Shown here in pieces: positions 1-6,945 of a stretch of DNA of 9,898 nucleotides. The notes beneath the pieces were generated by a model. It saw only the letters and a list, made by a program, of their open reading frames with translations, was not told where the DNA came from and did not search any database. The DNA comes from VAZQ01 sp035552735 (GTDB lineage: Bacteria; Pseudomonadota; Alphaproteobacteria; Rhizobiales; Xanthobacteraceae), in NCBI GenBank assembly GCA_035552735.1, contig DASZKX010000280.1:1-9898 (forward strand), given 5' to 3'. Made by a program: the position numbers and the translations under genes. Position 1 is the first letter of the stretch. Each line of letters opens with the position of its first letter.

Positions 1-98
1 TCAGGACGAGGCTGATGATTGATGCGCCGCCTACCAACTTGCGGCGGGCGCGAAGCGGAGCGCAGCGTCGAGAGGTCGCTCGATCGACTCCGATTTCC
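1..98. other. Short gene-free left edge downstream of the thiolase
   Basis: No coding region is supportable here. The stretch lies just past the stop codon of the leftward thiolase. It contains one modest inverted repeat, CGCCGC (25-30) with GCGGCG (41-46) and a 10-base loop. No T-run follows it on the minus strand, so it is not a convincing intrinsic terminator for the thiolase transcript. Confidence 0.5.
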
Positions 99-1265
99 TC
101 ACTTGATGCGCTCGAGGATGCTCACGTAGTTCGCGACCGCAGTGCCGCCCATGTTGAAGATGCCGCCCAGCCGCGCATCCTTCACCTGCATGCCGCCGGC
201 CGTGGCGGTCAGCTGCATGGCGGCGAGCGCGTGCATGGAGACGCCGGTCGCGCCGATCGGGTGTCCCTTGGCCTTGAGGCCGCCGGACGGATTGACCGGC
301 AGGCGGCCGTCCATCTGGGTCCAGCCCTCCGCGGCCGCGCGGGCGCCCTGCCCTTCGCCCACCAAGCCCATGGCTTCGTACTCGATCAGCTCCGCGATGG
401 TGAAGCAGTCATGCGTCTCGACGAACGAGAGATCGCCGAGCCCGATGCCGGCGCCCTCGAGCGCGCACCGCCAGGCGCGCCCGCAGCCTTCGAACTTGAG
501 CACGTCGCGCTTGCTCATGGGCAGGAAGTCCTGCACGTGCGCGGCCGCGCGGAACACCACCGCCTTGCGCAGCCGCAGCGCGGTCTCCACGTCGGCCAGC
601 GCGAGGGCAGCGGCCCCGTCGGAGACCGGCGAGCAGTCGGAGCGCTTGAGCGGACCGGCGACGCGCGGATTCTTCTCGCTCTCGGTGCGGCAGAAGTCGT
701 AGCCGAGATCCTTGCGAATCTGCGCATAGGGATTGGCCATGCCGTTGCGGTGGTTCTTGGCCGCGATCCGCGCCAGCGCGTCGGACTGGTCGCCGTAACG
801 CTGGAAGTAGAGACCGGCGATCTGGCCGAAAATGCCGGCGAACCCGCCCGCGATCGCCACCTCCTCGCGCACATAGGAGGCTTTGAGCAGATTGCGTGCG
901 ATGTCGGGCGCCGGGCTGTTGGTCATCTGCTCGACCCCGACCACCAGCGCAATGCGGGCGCTTTTCGCCGCGATCGCCCGCAGCCCCTGATGCACCGCGG
1001 CCGAGCCGGTGGCGCAGGCATTCTCCACCCGGGTCGCCGGCTTGAAACGCAGATCCGGGGAGGCCTGCAGGACCAGAGAAGCGGTGAAGTCCTGGGCCGA
1101 GAAGCCGGCATTGAAATGGCCGAGCACGATCTCGTCCACATCGCGCGGCTCGATACCGGCATCCGCGAGCGCATCGCGCGTGACCCGGGTGATCAGGGTC
1201 TCGACCGTCTCGTCCGCAAGCCGGCCGAACGCGGTATGGGCCCATCCGACGATACAGGCGGTCAT
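99..1265 (-). CDS. SCP2-type thiolase (acetyl-CoA acetyltransferase-like)
   Basis: This 388-residue protein belongs to the thiolase superfamily, most like the sterol-carrier-protein-2 (SCPx) type that cleaves or forms 3-ketoacyl-CoA in the cytoplasm. The nucleophilic Cys84 sits in ENACATGS, and GHPIG (334-338) supplies the catalytic His. HDCF (285-288) is the SCP2-thiolase signature, whose Cys does the job done by the C-terminal CxG Cys in classical thiolases. That CxG is indeed absent: the C-terminus reads FNMGGTAVANYVS. Length is normal for a stand-alone SCP2-type thiolase without an SCP2 domain. The start is ATG at 1263-1265, with GGGAG (plus-strand CTCCC, 1272-1276) six bases upstream. 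The gene diverges from dacA and is probably read with genes off the left edge. Its exact substrate cannot be read from sequence; members are often annotated acetyl-CoA acetyltransferase without biochemical proof. Confidence 0.93.
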   Translation of the reverse strand: MTACIVGWAHTAFGRLADETVETLITRVTRDALADAGIEPRDVDEIVLGHFNAGFSAQDFTASLVLQASPDLRFKPATRVENACATGSAAVHQGLRAIAAKSARIALVVGVEQMTNSPAPDIARNLLKASYVREEVAIAGGFAGIFGQIAGLYFQRYGDQSDALARIAAKNHRNGMANPYAQIRKDLGYDFCRTESEKNPRVAGPLKRSDCSPVSDGAAALALADVETALRLRKAVVFRAAAHVQDFLPMSKRDVLKFEGCGRAWRCALEGAGIGLGDLSFVETHDCFTIAELIEYEAMGLVGEGQGARAAAEGWTQMDGRLPVNPSGGLKAKGHPIGATGVSMHALAAMQLTATAGGMQVKDARLGGIFNMGGTAVANYVSILERIK

Positions 1266-1610
1266 GGCGGTCTCCCAGATAGCCGTAGCTTAAGGTCGCG
1301 ATCCTGCCGAATTTTGGTCGCTTTCCTCGCAAATGAACATAAAGTCGAGACGTGTGCGTTCAAATGTCGGTTGGCCGGCACGTTTTCTTGCAAGTTTCTT
1401 GCAAGTTTTCTTGGGCGTTGGCCGCGTTTTCCGTGCCGAACGGCGCGCAGGCTCGGTCGCGTTCCGGGGACGGCGGCGAAAATGCCTTAATGTGGTCCCA
1501 TGTGGACAGACTGCTTTGCTTTTGAACCTCTCTTCGGGCTAGATAGTTACGGTTTCCCGCCTATGGAACTCGGGTTCCGAGGCCCGCTCTGAGCAACGGA
1601 CCGCGCCCTG
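1266..1610. other. Divergent intergenic region between thiolase and dacA
   Basis: This 345-base stretch is AT-richer than its surroundings and must hold the promoters of both flanking genes. It contains the thiolase ribosome-binding site (1272-1276, minus strand), a duplicated CTTGCAAG palindrome (1384-1405) and two TGTGG repeats ten bases apart (1491-1495, 1501-1505). A small hairpin GGAAC/GTTCC lies at 1565-1578, ahead of dacA. A weak sigma-70-like pair, TTGCTT (1516-1521) and TAGATA (1540-1545), can be drawn for dacA, but its -10 matches consensus poorly. The short frames running through the stretch look non-coding. Confidence 0.6.
1384..1413. promoter_or_regulatory. Candidate operator: tandem CTTGCAAG palindromes
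   Basis: The 11-base unit TTTCTTGCAAG occurs twice head to tail (1384-1394, 1395-1405), and a partial third copy, TTTTCTTG, follows (1406-1413). Each full unit contains the perfect 8-base palindrome CTTGCAAG, so the two dyads are 11 bases apart, about one helical turn. That geometry suits two repressor or activator dimers bound on one face of the DNA. The regulator is unknown and either flanking gene could be the target. A simple slippage duplication is the alternative. Confidence 0.35.
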
Positions 1611-2996
1611 ATGCTTTCACGCCGACCGCCCTCGCTCCCGATCCTTGCTTTCGCGATCCTGGCCGGCGCGCTTGCGGGCCTGGCCAGCGGGCGAGCCGGC
1701 GCCGAGGCCTTGCTGCTGGTCGACGTCAATACCGGCAAGGTGCTGCACGCCGAGAACGCCACCTATCCGTGGTATCCGGCCTCCATCACCAAGCTGATGA
1801 CCACCTATACGACGCTGCGCGCCGTGCGCGAGGGACGCATCACGCTCGACAGCCTGTTCACGGTCTCGGCCAATGCGGCGGCGCAATCTCCCACCAAGAT
1901 GGGATTTGCGGTCGGCACGCAGGTCACCGTCGACAACGCCATCAAGATGCTCATGGTCAAGTCGGCCAACGACATGGCGGTGCTGCTGGCGGAAGGCGTT
2001 TCCGGCTCGATCGATAATTTCTCCGCCGAGATGAACAGCAACGCCAAGGCACTCGGGATGACGCAGACCAACTACGTCAACCCGAACGGGCTACCGGCCG
2101 ACGAGCAGATCACCTCGGCGCGCGACCTCGCCATCCTGGCGCGCGCTTTGATCCGCGAATTTCCCGAATACGATTCGTATTGGCATCTGCCCGGCATCCG
2201 CATGGGCAAGCGCGTGGTGCGCAACTACAACACGCTGCTCGGCCGCTATCCGGGCGCCGACGGCATGAAGACCGGTTTCATCTGCGCCTCCGGCTTCAAT
2301 CTGGTGGCGACCGCGACCCGCGACGGCCGCCGCCTGATCGCGGTGGTGCTGGGAGCGCCGTCCTCGGCGGTGCGCGCCGTGAAGGCCGCGCATCTGCTCG
2401 AGCAGGGCTTCAGCTCGGCCCCGCTGTCGTGGCTCACGCCCTCGCTCGGCTCGGTCGAATCGCTCACCCCGGTCGACGCCGCGCCCGCGAACCTGCACGA
2501 GGAGATGTGCGGCTCGCATCGCAAGCGCCCCGCCGTCGAGGAGGAGGATCAGGAAGCGAGCGCACCCGGCGCGCCCGATTCGCCTTACGCGGTGTTTCTC
2601 TCCAGCCTGCGGCCGCAGCCCAAGGGCGGCGCTAGCTTCTTGCAGGCGGAAGCCAACCTGGGCGAGCCGGTGGTGGTCTTCACTGGTCCGCCCAAGGGCC
2701 AAGGCGTGGCGACCGCGACCACGCAGGTCGCAGCCGCCGAGGCCAAGCCGGCGAGGCCCATCAAGCCGGGTAGCAAGGCGACGACCACGCCAGCGGTGGC
2801 CGGCCAACCCGTCACGGCGGCCCCGAGCGGGCCGGCGGTCGCCTCCGTGAGCGCGGTGCCGTGGACCAGCATGAGCCCGGCCGCGCTCGCCGCCAGTCCG
2901 CCCACGGAGCTCGGTGCCGTCAGGGCGACCGCCCTGGTGCCGCTGCCGCGCTCACGGCCGCGGGTCGCGACCGAAAAGCTGCAGCTGCGAAACTGA
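1611..2996 (+). CDS. dacA: D-alanyl-D-alanine carboxypeptidase (PBP5/6 family, S11)
   Basis: This 461-residue periplasmic penicillin-binding protein should remove the terminal D-Ala from peptidoglycan pentapeptides. All three active-site motifs of the S11 family are present: SITK (58-61) with nucleophile Ser58, SAN (118-120) and KTG (220-222). An N-terminal Arg-Arg pair, a hydrophobic run (about 10-24) and a small-residue stretch ending AGA form a signal peptide, probably cleaved near residue 31. The catalytic domain ends near residue 270. A long Ala/Pro-rich, low-complexity tail (about 290-461) follows in place of the beta-rich C-terminal domain of E. coli PBP5, and I see no clear amphipathic membrane anchor. 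The tail starts with a Cys and an acidic run (EEEDQE). The ATG at 1611 gives the complete signal peptide; only a weak ACGGA (1596-1600) precedes it. cobW follows after 11 bases. The symbol is by family; dacC- or dacF-like naming is possible. Confidence 0.93.
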   Translation: MLSRRPPSLPILAFAILAGALAGLASGRAGAEALLLVDVNTGKVLHAENATYPWYPASITKLMTTYTTLRAVREGRITLDSLFTVSANAAAQSPTKMGFAVGTQVTVDNAIKMLMVKSANDMAVLLAEGVSGSIDNFSAEMNSNAKALGMTQTNYVNPNGLPADEQITSARDLAILARALIREFPEYDSYWHLPGIRMGKRVVRNYNTLLGRYPGADGMKTGFICASGFNLVATATRDGRRLIAVVLGAPSSAVRAVKAAHLLEQGFSSAPLSWLTPSLGSVESLTPVDAAPANLHEEMCGSHRKRPAVEEEDQEASAPGAPDSPYAVFLSSLRPQPKGGASFLQAEANLGEPVVVFTGPPKGQGVATATTQVAAAEAKPARPIKPGSKATTTPAVAGQPVTAAPSGPAVASVSAVPWTSMSPAALAASPPTELGAVRATALVPLPRSRPRVATEKLQLRN

Positions 2997-3007
2997 CGCG
3001 GAATTCC

Positions 3008-4150
3008 GTGACCAAAGACGCGCCAGCGCGACCGCACGGGCCGGCCGAACCCATTCCCCTCACCGTCCTCACGGGCTTTCTGGGCGCCGGCAAGACCTCA
3101 CTGCTCAACCGTTTGATCCACGACCCGGCGCTGGCCGAGACCGCCGTGATCATCAACGAGTTCGGCGAGATCGGGCTCGATCATCTGCTGGTCAGGCCGA
3201 TCCGCGACGGGGTCGTGCTGCTGCAGAGCGGCTGCCTGTGCTGCACGCTGCGCGGTGATCTGGTCGAGGCGCTCGAGCAGCTGCTGCGCGATCTCGACAA
3301 CGGCCGCGTCGCGTTCCGCCGCGTCATCCTGGAGACCACCGGCCTCGCCGACCCGGCCCCGGTGCTGCAGACCGCGATGGCGCATCCCTATCTGGTCCAG
3401 CGCTTCCGGCTCGACGGCGTGATCACCGTGGTGGACGCCGTGAACGCAGCCGCCACGCTCGACCAGCATATGGAATCGGTCAGGCAGGTCGCGGTCGCCG
3501 ACCGGATCGTGCTGACCAAGACGGATCTGCTGGCCGCGGCGGAGCGCGAGCGGGCCCTGGGGGATCTGCGGGCGCGGCTGGCGGCGCTCAATCCGGCGGC
3601 GCCCATTCTGGACGCCACCGCCGGCGCGGCGACCGCGCGGAATCTGCTGGGCTGCGGCCTGTTCGATCCCGACCGCAAGAGTCCCGACGTCAAACGCTGG
3701 CTGGCCGAGGAGGCCTACGCGGCGGAGCCGCCGCATGGGCCGCACCAGCACCGGCACGATCCCAACCGTCACGACGAGCGCATTCGCGCCTTCACGCTCA
3801 CCTCCGACGTCCCGATCCCGGCCGCATCGTTCGAGATGTTCATCGACCTGTTGCGCTCGCTGCACGGCCCCAAGCTGCTGCGCCTCAAGGGCATCGTGAA
3901 GATCGCCGAGGAGCCGGCACGGCCGCTGGTGATCCACGGCGTGCAGCACGTGTTGCATCCGGCGGTGCGGCTGGAGGGCTGGCCCGACGACGACCAGCGC
4001 ACCCGCATCGTGCTGATCACCCGCGATTTGAGCGCCGGCGAGGTCGGCCCCTTGTTCGACGCCTTTCTCAACCGCAGCGCTCCCGACCGTCCCGACCGCG
4101 CCGCGCTCCTGGACAATCCGCTGGTGCCGTTCGGGGGCCGGGATCGGTAG
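3008..4150 (+). CDS. CobW/COG0523 family metallochaperone GTPase
   Basis: This cytoplasmic G3E-family P-loop GTPase has 380 residues from a GTG start. Members deliver metal (zinc, cobalt or others) to client proteins, using GTP hydrolysis. Visible motifs: Walker A GFLGAGKTS (23-31), metal-binding GCLCC (75-79), a switch/Walker B-like ETTGLADP (109-116), and TKTD (170-173) in the guanine-specificity position, a conservative variant of NKxD. A His-rich linker with alternating His near 243-255 precedes the C-terminal CobW_C domain (about 258-365). The frame stays open upstream into dacA, but homology-like sequence begins only near PLTVLTGFLGAGK. I therefore chose GTG 3008, 11 bases after the dacA stop; its Shine-Dalgarno is weak. 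The two genes are probably cotranscribed. The metal and client are not deducible: there is no cobalamin gene in view, and I did not recognise a Zur site. YciC/ZigA-like zinc function is possible. Confidence 0.9.
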   Translation: MTKDAPARPHGPAEPIPLTVLTGFLGAGKTSLLNRLIHDPALAETAVIINEFGEIGLDHLLVRPIRDGVVLLQSGCLCCTLRGDLVEALEQLLRDLDNGRVAFRRVILETTGLADPAPVLQTAMAHPYLVQRFRLDGVITVVDAVNAAATLDQHMESVRQVAVADRIVLTKTDLLAAAERERALGDLRARLAALNPAAPILDATAGAATARNLLGCGLFDPDRKSPDVKRWLAEEAYAAEPPHGPHQHRHDPNRHDERIRAFTLTSDVPIPAASFEMFIDLLRSLHGPKLLRLKGIVKIAEEPARPLVIHGVQHVLHPAVRLEGWPDDDQRTRIVLITRDLSAGEVGPLFDAFLNRSAPDRPDRAALLDNPLVPFGGRDR

Positions 4151-4174
4151 GGCGTATGCCACGCACTGGGCCTG

Positions 4175-4201
4175 CACCCTCCGCCTGCAAGCGGCAGGGT
4201 G
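4175..4201. terminator. Hairpin after cobW, possible weak terminator
   Basis: CACCCT-CCGC (4175-4184) pairs with GCGG-C-AGGGTG (4191-4201), leaving one bulged C and a six-base loop, 24 bases past the cobW stop. No T-run follows, so it is not a classical intrinsic terminator. It may simply be the first arm of the repeat-rich stretch that continues to 4345. Confidence 0.3.
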
Positions 4202-4209
4202 GCGCCCAA

Positions 4210-4345
4210 CGGGTCCGGCCCGGGGCCGGCCCGATGACAGGCTCCGGCGCCGGGTGGGGGTCCCGCCTCCCAGCAAACTCGGCGTTTGTTGCGTGACCCC
4301 CACCCGACCCGCTTTGCGGGTCGACCTCCCCCTTTCAGGGGGAGG
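4210..4345. repeat. Composite palindromic intergenic repeat
   Basis: Several strong inverted repeats follow one another. CCGGCC/GGCCGG (4215-4229) has a 3-base loop. CGGGTGGGGGTC (4251-4262) pairs over 12 bases with GACCCCCACCCG (4295-4306), enclosing a smaller AAAC/GTTT arm. GACCCGC/GCGGGTC (4306-4322) has the loop TTT, and CCTCCCCC/GGGGGAGG (4325-4345) has the loop TTTCA. From memory, the stretch from 4295 to 4345 resembles a dispersed non-coding repeat common in Bradyrhizobium and relatives. It fills most of the gap between cobW and the acyl-CoA synthetase gene. The stacked stems could stall RNA polymerase or stabilise the upstream mRNA end. I see no gene in 4151-4492. Confidence 0.65.
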
Positions 4346-4431
4346 CGAAGAAATAGCGGCCCTTGCACCCTCGCGCCCGCTGCCCGATGCTCGCCGCAAG
4401 ATGGCGGCGAATCGCATCGGCCGCCGTGCCG

Positions 4432-4492
4432 GGACACTGATTCGCCAGGACACTGATTCGCCAGGACACTGATTCGCTAGGACACCGATTCA
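4432..4492 (+). repeat. 16-bp tandem repeat abutting the acyl-CoA synthetase start
   Basis: The unit GGACACTGATTCGCCA occurs at 4432-4447 and 4448-4463. A copy with one change (GCTA ending) lies at 4464-4479, and a 13-base partial copy (GGACACCGATTCA) at 4480-4492. The last copy runs straight into the ATG at 4493. Together with the final A of the preceding unit, each later unit start makes AGGA. The AGGA at 4479-4482 lies ten bases from the ATG and is the only Shine-Dalgarno-like element there, so the repeat itself appears to form the ribosome-binding region. Sixteen is not a multiple of three, but the array is untranslated, so copy-number change would not shift the frame. Confidence 0.85.
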
Positions 4493-6292
4493 ATGGGATG
4501 GATGACGCGGCGCGCGTCCGACTTGGCCTGCCTCAAGGGCGCGTTGCGCACCCTGCGCATGACGACGCCGATCGCCAAGCATCCGACCCGCGTCTTTCCG
4601 GCCATCGTGGACGAGCTCGCGGAGCGCTGGGGCGACGCCCCGGCGCTGCTCTCGGACCGGGAGAGCTTCACCTATCGGGAGCTCGCGGCGCGCGCCAATC
4701 AATACGCCCGCTGGACCCTGACGCAGGGCATTCAAAAGGGCGACACCATCTGCCTGATGATGCCGAACCGGCCCGAATACATGGCCTTGTGGCTCGGCAT
4801 CACCCGGGTCGGCGGCGTGGTGGCGCTGCTCAACAGCAATCTGACCGGCGCCACGCTGGCGCATTGCGTCAACGTGGTCGGCCCCAAGCACGTCATCGTG
4901 GCGGCCGACCTGCTGGAGCGGTACGAGACCGCGGGCGCGTTCATCGCGGGCGACGCCAAGCTGTGGGTGCACGGCGACGCCAAGCCGGGCCAGGCGCGCA
5001 TCGATCGCGCGATCGACGCCTTATCCGGCGCGAGGCTCATAGCCGGCGAAACGCGCGTCCTCACCATCGAGGATCGCGCGCTCTTCATCTACACCTCCGG
5101 CACCACCGGCCTGCCCAAGGCTGCCAACATGAATCACTATCGCCTGATGCTGGCCGGCCACGCCTTCGCGGGCGTGATGGCGACGCGGCCGAGCGACCGC
5201 ATGTACGATTGCCTGCCGATGTACCATACGGCCGGCGGCCTGGTGGCGACCGGCGCGCTTTTGGTCAACGGCGGCTCGGTGGTGATCCGGGAAAAATTCT
5301 CGGCGCGCGAATTCTGGGACGACATCGAGCGCTGGAACTGCACGATCTTCCAATATATCGGCGAGTTCTGCCGCTATCTCCTCAACTCGCCGCCGCACCG
5401 GAAGGAGACCGCGCACCGGCTGCGGCTGGCGTGCGGCAACGGCTTGCGGCCGGATGTGTGGCCCGACTTCAAGCGCCGCTTCGGCATTCCACACATCATC
5501 GAGTTCTACGCGGCGACCGAAGGCAATGTCTCGATGTTCAATTTCGAGGACCGGGAAGGCGCCGTCGGCCGCATCCCCTGGTTTCTCGAGCGGCGCTTCC
5601 CCACCAAGGTGGTCCGTTTCGACATCGAGCGGCAGCAGCCGATCCGCGACCCGCAGGGCTTCTGCATCGAATGCGCCCCCGAGGAAGCCGGCGAGGTGAT
5701 CGGCAAGATCTTGAAAGATGCCTCCAAGCCGGGCGCGCGCTTCGAGGGCTATGCGACCCGGGCCGAGACCGAGAAGAAGATCCTGCACGACGTGTTCGCG
5801 AAGGGCGACAGCTGGTTTCGCACCGGCGACCTGATGCGCAAGGACCAGGATGGCTATTTCTATTTCGTCGACCGGATCGGCGACACCTTTCGGTGGAAGG
5901 GTGAAAATGTGTCCACCACCGAGGTCGAGGAGACGATCGGCCGGTTTCCGGGCGTCGAGGAAACCAATGTCTACGGGGTCAGCATCCCGGGCCGCGACGG
6001 CCGCGCCGGCATGGCGGCCGTGGTGGTGAATCCCAGCTTTGAGCTGGCGGCGTTTCGCAAGCATTTGGCCAGCAGCCTGCCAGACTACGCGCGGCCCTTG
6101 TTCCTGCGCATCCGCGGCGAGATGGACGTCACCAGCACCTTCAAGCAGAAGAAGATCGACTATGTGGCGCAGGGCTTCGATCCCGCCGCCACCACCGATC
6201 CGATCTATTTCGACGCTCCAACCGAAAAGGCCTTCGTGCGGATCGATCGCGCGCTGCACGAGCGCATCCGCGACGGCGGCATTCGGCTGTGA
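4493..6292 (+). CDS. Long-chain acyl-CoA synthetase, FATP/SLC27-like (FadD6 type)
   Basis: This 599-residue adenylate-forming enzyme activates long- or very-long-chain fatty acids to acyl-CoA with ATP and CoA, usually at the inner membrane. Visible motifs: the AMP/P-loop YTSGTTGLPK (200-209), LPMYHTAGG (241-249), EFYAATEGN (337-345), WFRTGDL (441-447), FVDRIGDTFRWKGENVSTTE (458-477) typical of the fatty-acid-transport-protein branch, and a late TFKQKK with the probable catalytic Lys. Length fits that branch. I kept ATG 4493 because residues 13-35 (LKGALRTLRMTTPIAKHPTR) already look like family sequence, which argues against the internal Met23. ATG 4502 is the next choice. The start abuts a tandem repeat that carries its AGGA. 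The last codons overlap the next gene. Acyl chain preference is not predictable. The thiolase at the window's left edge could act in the same pathway but is on the other strand. Confidence 0.93.
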   Translation: MGWMTRRASDLACLKGALRTLRMTTPIAKHPTRVFPAIVDELAERWGDAPALLSDRESFTYRELAARANQYARWTLTQGIQKGDTICLMMPNRPEYMALWLGITRVGGVVALLNSNLTGATLAHCVNVVGPKHVIVAADLLERYETAGAFIAGDAKLWVHGDAKPGQARIDRAIDALSGARLIAGETRVLTIEDRALFIYTSGTTGLPKAANMNHYRLMLAGHAFAGVMATRPSDRMYDCLPMYHTAGGLVATGALLVNGGSVVIREKFSAREFWDDIERWNCTIFQYIGEFCRYLLNSPPHRKETAHRLRLACGNGLRPDVWPDFKRRFGIPHIIEFYAATEGNVSMFNFEDREGAVGRIPWFLERRFPTKVVRFDIERQQPIRDPQGFCIECAPEEAGEVIGKILKDASKPGARFEGYATRAETEKKILHDVFAKGDSWFRTGDLMRKDQDGYFYFVDRIGDTFRWKGENVSTTEVEETIGRFPGVEETNVYGVSIPGRDGRAGMAAVVVNPSFELAAFRKHLASSLPDYARPLFLRIRGEMDVTSTFKQKKIDYVAQGFDPAATTDPIYFDAPTEKAFVRIDRALHERIRDGGIRL

Positions 6293-6843
6293 ACGATGAC
6301 GACCCGCGCCCGCAGCCCGAAGAGGTGACCGGTTTCTGGCGGGCGGCCGGGCCGCGGAAATGGTTCCGCAAGGATGCCGGGTTCGACCGCGAGATCGCGA
6401 CGCGGTTCCTGGCCACCCATGAGGCCGCCGCCGCCGGTCGCCTCGCGGGCTGGGAGGACGCGGCGGAGGGCGCGTTCGCGCTCCTGCTCCTGCTCGATCA
6501 GTTCCCGCGCAACATGTTTCGCGGCAGCGCGCGCGCCTTCGCGACCGACCCGCTCGCCCGCGCGGTCGCGGACCGCGCCATCGCGCATGGCTTCGATGCC
6601 GGGGCGCGGAGCGCCGAGCGCATTTTCTTTTACCTGCCCTTCATGCATTCCGAAAATCTCGCCGACCAGGAGCGGTCGCTGGCGCTGGCGCGGCAGGCCG
6701 ACGGCGGGAGCGACAAATACGCGCGGATCCACGCCGATATCATCCGGCGCTTCGGACGCTTTCCGCACCGGAACGCGGTCCTGGGCCGCGCCACCACCCC
6801 GCAGGAGCAGGCCTTTCTGGACGCCGGCGGCTTTGCGGGTTGA
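6289..6843 (+). CDS. DUF924 family protein
   Basis: This 184-residue soluble, probably all-helical protein of the DUF924 family has TPR-like repeats in known structures and no established biochemical role. Family hallmarks: FWRAAGPRKWFRKDAGFD (16-33), LLDQFPRNMFRGSARAFATD (68-87), FFYLPFMHSENLADQERS (113-130) and RFGRFPHRNAVLGR (154-167). There is no signal peptide or membrane segment. The start is GTG at 6289 inside GTGA, where the TGA ends the acyl-CoA synthetase. The absence of a separate Shine-Dalgarno fits translational coupling. The length matches typical members, so the gene looks intact. Its coupling to a fatty-acid-activating enzyme suggests, but does not show, a link to lipid metabolism. 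Confidence 0.92.
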   Translation: MNDDDPRPQPEEVTGFWRAAGPRKWFRKDAGFDREIATRFLATHEAAAAGRLAGWEDAAEGAFALLLLLDQFPRNMFRGSARAFATDPLARAVADRAIAHGFDAGARSAERIFFYLPFMHSENLADQERSLALARQADGGSDKYARIHADIIRRFGRFPHRNAVLGRATTPQEQAFLDAGGFAG

Positions 6844-6875
6844 GGCCGGACGCAATCCGCCCGATCGGCCGAACC

Positions 6876-6890
6876 GAATGTTAACAGTTC
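6876..6890. promoter_or_regulatory. TGTTAACA palindrome ahead of the flippase gene
   Basis: A small AT-rich island in GC-rich surroundings contains the perfect palindrome TGTTAACA (6879-6886), flanked by GAA on the left and, after one base, TTC on the right. It lies between the DUF924 stop and the flippase start and could be an operator or part of a promoter. No -35/-10 pair is clear. Confidence 0.25.
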
Positions 6891-6945
6891 GTTGCTAGTG
6901 GTCGCCGCTTGCGACCGTGCGGCGGCGCGCGGTGCGGAGGCGCAT

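Noticed and set aside
15..1490. Long plus-strand open frame (491 codons) opposite the thiolase
   Set aside because: It is antisense to a clear thiolase with all catalytic motifs. The translation is a Arg/Ala/Gly/His-rich shadow typical of high-GC codon bias.
2861..3007. Extended N-terminus for the CobW protein starting at ATG 2861
   Set aside because: It would overlap dacA by 136 bases and adds Arg/Ala-rich residues unlike the family. GTG 3008 fits the domain boundary and operon spacing.
3098..4453. Minus-strand open frame of 451 codons opposite cobW
   Set aside because: The plus strand carries the Walker A and GCLCC motifs of CobW. The antisense translation has no recognisable family and runs into the intergenic repeats.
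4432..4492. CRISPR array
   Set aside because: The 16-base units are directly contiguous with no spacers, so this is a simple tandem repeat.
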